The position numbers and the translations under genes were made by a program. A DNA stretch of 64,000 bases from Variovorax sp. N23 (lineage in GTDB: Bacteria > Pseudomonadota > Gammaproteobacteria > Burkholderiales > Burkholderiaceae_C). The stretch is from contig NZ_JAOOPY010000001.1 in the NCBI RefSeq assembly GCF_025486315.1, forward strand, positions 496,001 to 560,000. The letters are read 5' to 3'. Numbering within the stretch: position 1 is the first letter of the stretch; each line of letters begins with the position of its first letter. A model generated the notes under the pieces. That model was not told the origin of the DNA. It ran no database searches and worked only from the letters and a program-made list of their open reading frames with translations. Below are positions 60,768-64,000 of the stretch, piece by piece.

Positions 60768-61701
60768 ACGACACGACCCAGGTCGCACCGGCTATCGTGG
60801 CCGAGGGGCCGGTGGCGAAGCTGCCGCCGCCCGAGACGCCGTGGCAGCGCTTCCGCCGCGAGTTCATGGCCAACAAGCTGGCGATGTTCGGCCTGGTGCT
60901 GCTCGCGCTGGCGGTGTTCGTCGCGGTGTTCGCGCCGTGGATCTCGCCGCAGAACCCCTACGACATCGGCAAGCTCGACATCTTCGATTCCAAGCTGCCG
61001 CCGGGCAGCCAGGATGCGGCCGGCACCATGACCTACTGGCTGGGCACCGACGGCCAGGCGCGGGACCTGCTCTCGGCCATCTTCTACGGCCTGCGCACCA
61101 GCCTGATGGTGGGCGGCATCTCGGTGGCGGCAGCGCTCGCCATCGGCAGCGTGGTCGGCTTGGCGGCGGCCTACTTCGGTGGCTGGATCGATGCGCTGCT
61201 GATGCGCATCGTCGACATCCAGCTGTCGTTCCCGGCCATCCTCGTCGCGCTGATCCTGCTGGCCATTCTCGGCAAGGGCGTCGACAAGGTGATCATCGCG
61301 CTCATCATCGTGCAGTGGGCCTACTTCGCGCGGGCCGCGCGCGGTGCCGCGCTGGTCGAGCGCGCCAAGGAATACGTCGAGGCCGCGCAGTGCATGTCGC
61401 TCGGCTGGCCGCGCGTGCTGCTGCGCCACATGCTGCCCAACTGCATGCCGCCGTTGATCGTGATCGCGACCATCGACCTGGCGCATGCCATCGCGCTCGA
61501 ATCGACGCTGTCCTTTCTCGGTGTCGGCGTGCCGGTGACCGAGCCCTCGCTCGGCATGCTCATCGCCAATGGCTTCGAATTTCTGCTCTCGGGCAATTAT
61601 TGGATCTCGTTCTTCCCGGGCATCGCGCTGGCGCTGTCGATCGTGGGTATCAACCTGGTGGGCGACCACCTGCGCGACATCCTCAACCCGCACAACGCCA
61701 A

Positions 61702-61705
<4 letters not shown>
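60764..61705 (+). CDS. Peptide-type ABC transporter permease (DppC/OppC-like)
   Basis: The 313-residue protein overlaps the previous gene by 4 bp. It has a cytoplasmic N-terminal tail of about 40 residues, the OppC motif YWLGTDGQARDLLSAIFYGLRTSL, about six helices and the loop EYVEAAQCMSLGWPRVLLRHMLPN. It is the partner of the DppB-like permease. Confidence 0.9.
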
Positions 61706-62691
<986 letters not shown>

Positions 62692-62697
62692 ACGCGC

Positions 62698-63741
62698 ATG
62701 GAAACCCTTCTCGAACCTACGCCCCTGGGCCCGGTCAGCACCGGCACGCCGCTGCTGCAGCTCCAGGGCATCTCCAAGCGCTTCGTGCAGGACATCGACC
62801 TGGCCGGGCGCATCGCCAACCTGATGGGCGCGAACAACCGCGCCTCTGTCGTGCATGCGGTGGCCGACGTCGACCTGGAGATCCGACCCGGCGAAGTGAT
62901 CGGCGTGGTCGGCGAATCGGGCTGCGGCAAGTCGACGCTGGGCCGCGTCATCGCCGGCATCAACCCGCCGACCGAAGGCACCGTCAGCTATCTCGGCAAG
63001 CCGATCAGCGACATGAACGCGACCGAGCGCCGCGCGTGGGGCCTGGGCGTGCAGATGATCTTCCAGAACCCGATGGCCTCGCTCAACCCGCGCATGCGGG
63101 TGATGGACATCGTGGGCGAAGCGCCGGTGGTGCACGGGCTGGTGAAGGCCAGGGACAAGGCCGATTACGTCGGCGCGCTGATGCGCCAGGTCGGGCTCGA
63201 CCCCGACTACGCGCAGCGCTACCCGCACCAGTTCTCGGGCGGGCAGCGCCAGCGCATCGGCATCGCGCGCGCGCTGGCGCTCAAGCCGCGGTTGATCGTT
63301 TGCGACGAGGCGGTGGCGGCGCTCGACGTGTCGATCCAGGCGCAGGTGCTCAACCTCTTCCTCGCACTGCGCCGCGAGTTCGACCTGACCTATCTCTTCA
63401 TCAGCCACAACCTCGGCGTGGTGGGGCATGTGTCGGACCGCGTGGTCATCATGTACCTCGGCCGCATCGTCGAGGTGGCGCCGACCGAGACCATCTTCAG
63501 CGCGCCGAACCACCCGTACACGCAGGCGCTGCTGTCCGAGCTGCCGACGCTCGAGACCACGCGCCGCGCCTACCAGCCCATCAAGGGCGAACTGCCGTCT
63601 CCCCTGGCGCCGCCATCCGGCTGCGCCTTCCATCCGCGCTGCCCGCACGCGATGCCGCGCTGCCAGGTCGAGGCGCCGCTGCTGCGCACGCTGCAGCCCG
63701 GCCACACCAGCGCGTGCCACCTCAACGACCTTCCTGCATGA
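62698..63741 (+). CDS. Peptide-type ABC transporter ATPase (DppF/OppF-like)
   Basis: The 347-residue ATPase has Walker [10 protein letters not shown], signature FSGGQRQR, Walker [16 protein letters not shown] and the C-terminal Cys-rich tail [16 protein letters not shown]. An insertion of about 20 residues near position 35-55 ([15 protein letters not shown]) is typical of the longer OppF forms. It forms the heterodimeric motor with the previous ATPase and overlaps the following gene by 4 bp. Confidence 0.92.
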   Translation: METLLEPTPLGPVSTGTPLLQLQGISKRFVQDIDLAGRIANLMGANNRASVVHAVADVDLEIRPGEVIGVVGESGCGKSTLGRVIAGINPPTEGTVSYLGKPISDMNATERRAWGLGVQMIFQNPMASLNPRMRVMDIVGEAPVVHGLVKARDKADYVGALMRQVGLDPDYAQRYPHQFSGGQRQRIGIARALALKPRLIVCDEAVAALDVSIQAQVLNLFLALRREFDLTYLFISHNLGVVGHVSDRVVIMYLGRIVEVAPTETIFSAPNHPYTQALLSELPTLETTRRAYQPIKGELPSPLAPPSGCAFHPRCPHAMPRCQVEAPLLRTLQPGHTSACHLNDLPA

Positions 63742-64000
63742 CCGCTTTGAAACCCGTTCTCCCCAGCGTCCCCACGCCGTTCCCGCCCTTCACGCTGCGC
63801 TTGCCCGAGGGCGATCCGCTGCCGCTCATCTGCGACTCGCCGCACAGCGGCGTGAAGTACCCCGACGACTTCGGCTACGCCGTGCCCTTCGACCTGCTGC
63901 GTGCCGGCGAAGACACCGACGTGCATGTGCTGTGGCAGGCGCTGCCGTCCGTCGGCGCCACACTGTTGGCGGCCGAATTCCCGCGCGCCTACATCGACCC
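63738..64000 (+). CDS. N-formylglutamate amidohydrolase family protein (3' truncated by window)
   Basis: The first 87 codons are visible. The ATG overlaps the upstream ATPase stop (ATGA). The family signature is clear: ICDSPHSGVKYPDDFG, then LRAGEDTDVHVLW and EFPRAYID just before the edge. Members (HutG-type FGase) hydrolyse N-formylglutamate to formate and glutamate. No hut genes are visible, and its coupling to a peptide ABC transporter suggests that an imported N-acyl compound is the substrate. Confidence 0.85.
   Translation, partial: MTALKPVLPSVPTPFPPFTLRLPEGDPLPLICDSPHSGVKYPDDFGYAVPFDLLRAGEDTDVHVLWQALPSVGATLLAAEFPRAYID

Overview
The window is GC-rich, densely packed DNA (by eye around 70% GC), with short intergenic gaps and many 4-bp start/stop overlaps. 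Gene content fits a betaproteobacterium of the Burkholderiales, most likely Comamonadaceae (Variovorax-like). Supporting features are a Bug-type tripartite tricarboxylate transporter binding protein, a class I PHA synthase-like protein, a VF530-type protein, an egtB-egtD pair and dispersed triple-hairpin intergenic repeats. The family assignment is inference; no rRNA or tRNA is present to confirm it. No gene-free stretch exceeds 300 bases, and I saw no insertion sequence, prophage or CRISPR array.

Layout. 1-606: 3' end of an AarF/UbiB-family kinase. 607-12431: a long co-directional run (PHA synthase-like, FabI, efflux lipoprotein, HlyD, RbbA-type double ABC ATPase-permease, second permease, MaoC-phosphotransacetylase fusion, acetate kinase) behind an FNR/Anr-type promoter. 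12463-14969: HxlR regulator divergent from a QorB-like quinone reductase, a DedA protein, and a UspA gene with its own FNR-type promoter. 14966-16450: an FAD oxidoreductase flanked by two copies of a cusF 3' end. 16403-23253: copper (CusF, cupredoxin, multicopper oxidase, outer-membrane factor, His/Met-rich protein) and Zn/Cd/Pb (P-type ATPase plus MerR regulator) resistance genes. 23260-31769: a broken glycerophosphodiesterase, a DUF1439 protein, a LysR/TctC/AstE-type group and a GntR-led polar amino acid ABC operon containing two copies of a structured repeat. 31973-38831: diguanylate cyclase, OsmC, acyl-CoA synthetase, a pentapeptide-periodic small protein, aldo/keto reductase and NDH-2. 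38951-42263: ergothioneine genes egtB-egtD followed by DUF427 and a 2OG-Fe dioxygenase. 42372-56909: mostly housekeeping and small conserved genes (UspA, RluA, MFS, ferredoxin, gshA, D-amino acid transaminase, CBS protein, ODP-type diiron protein, RbgA). 57073-64000: an M14 amidohydrolase, then a dipeptide-type ABC operon behind a sigma-54 promoter with an NtrC-like site, ending in an N-formylglutamate amidohydrolase cut by the window edge.

Two regulatory themes stand out. First, three widely separated promoters (near 640, 14436 and 54800) share an FNR/Anr box followed by exactly 22 bp and a -10 element, which predicts a low-oxygen regulon including the PHA/efflux/acetate-kinase operon, a UspA protein and an oxygen-binding diiron protein. 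Second, the peptide ABC operon at 58-64 kb carries nitrogen-control signals and a deformylase, which suggests scavenging of nitrogen from peptides or N-formyl compounds. The repeat family at 24.0, 29.3 and 30.1 kb shows compensatory base changes in its hairpins. All functional statements rest on motif recognition in the translated sequence; no database search was run.
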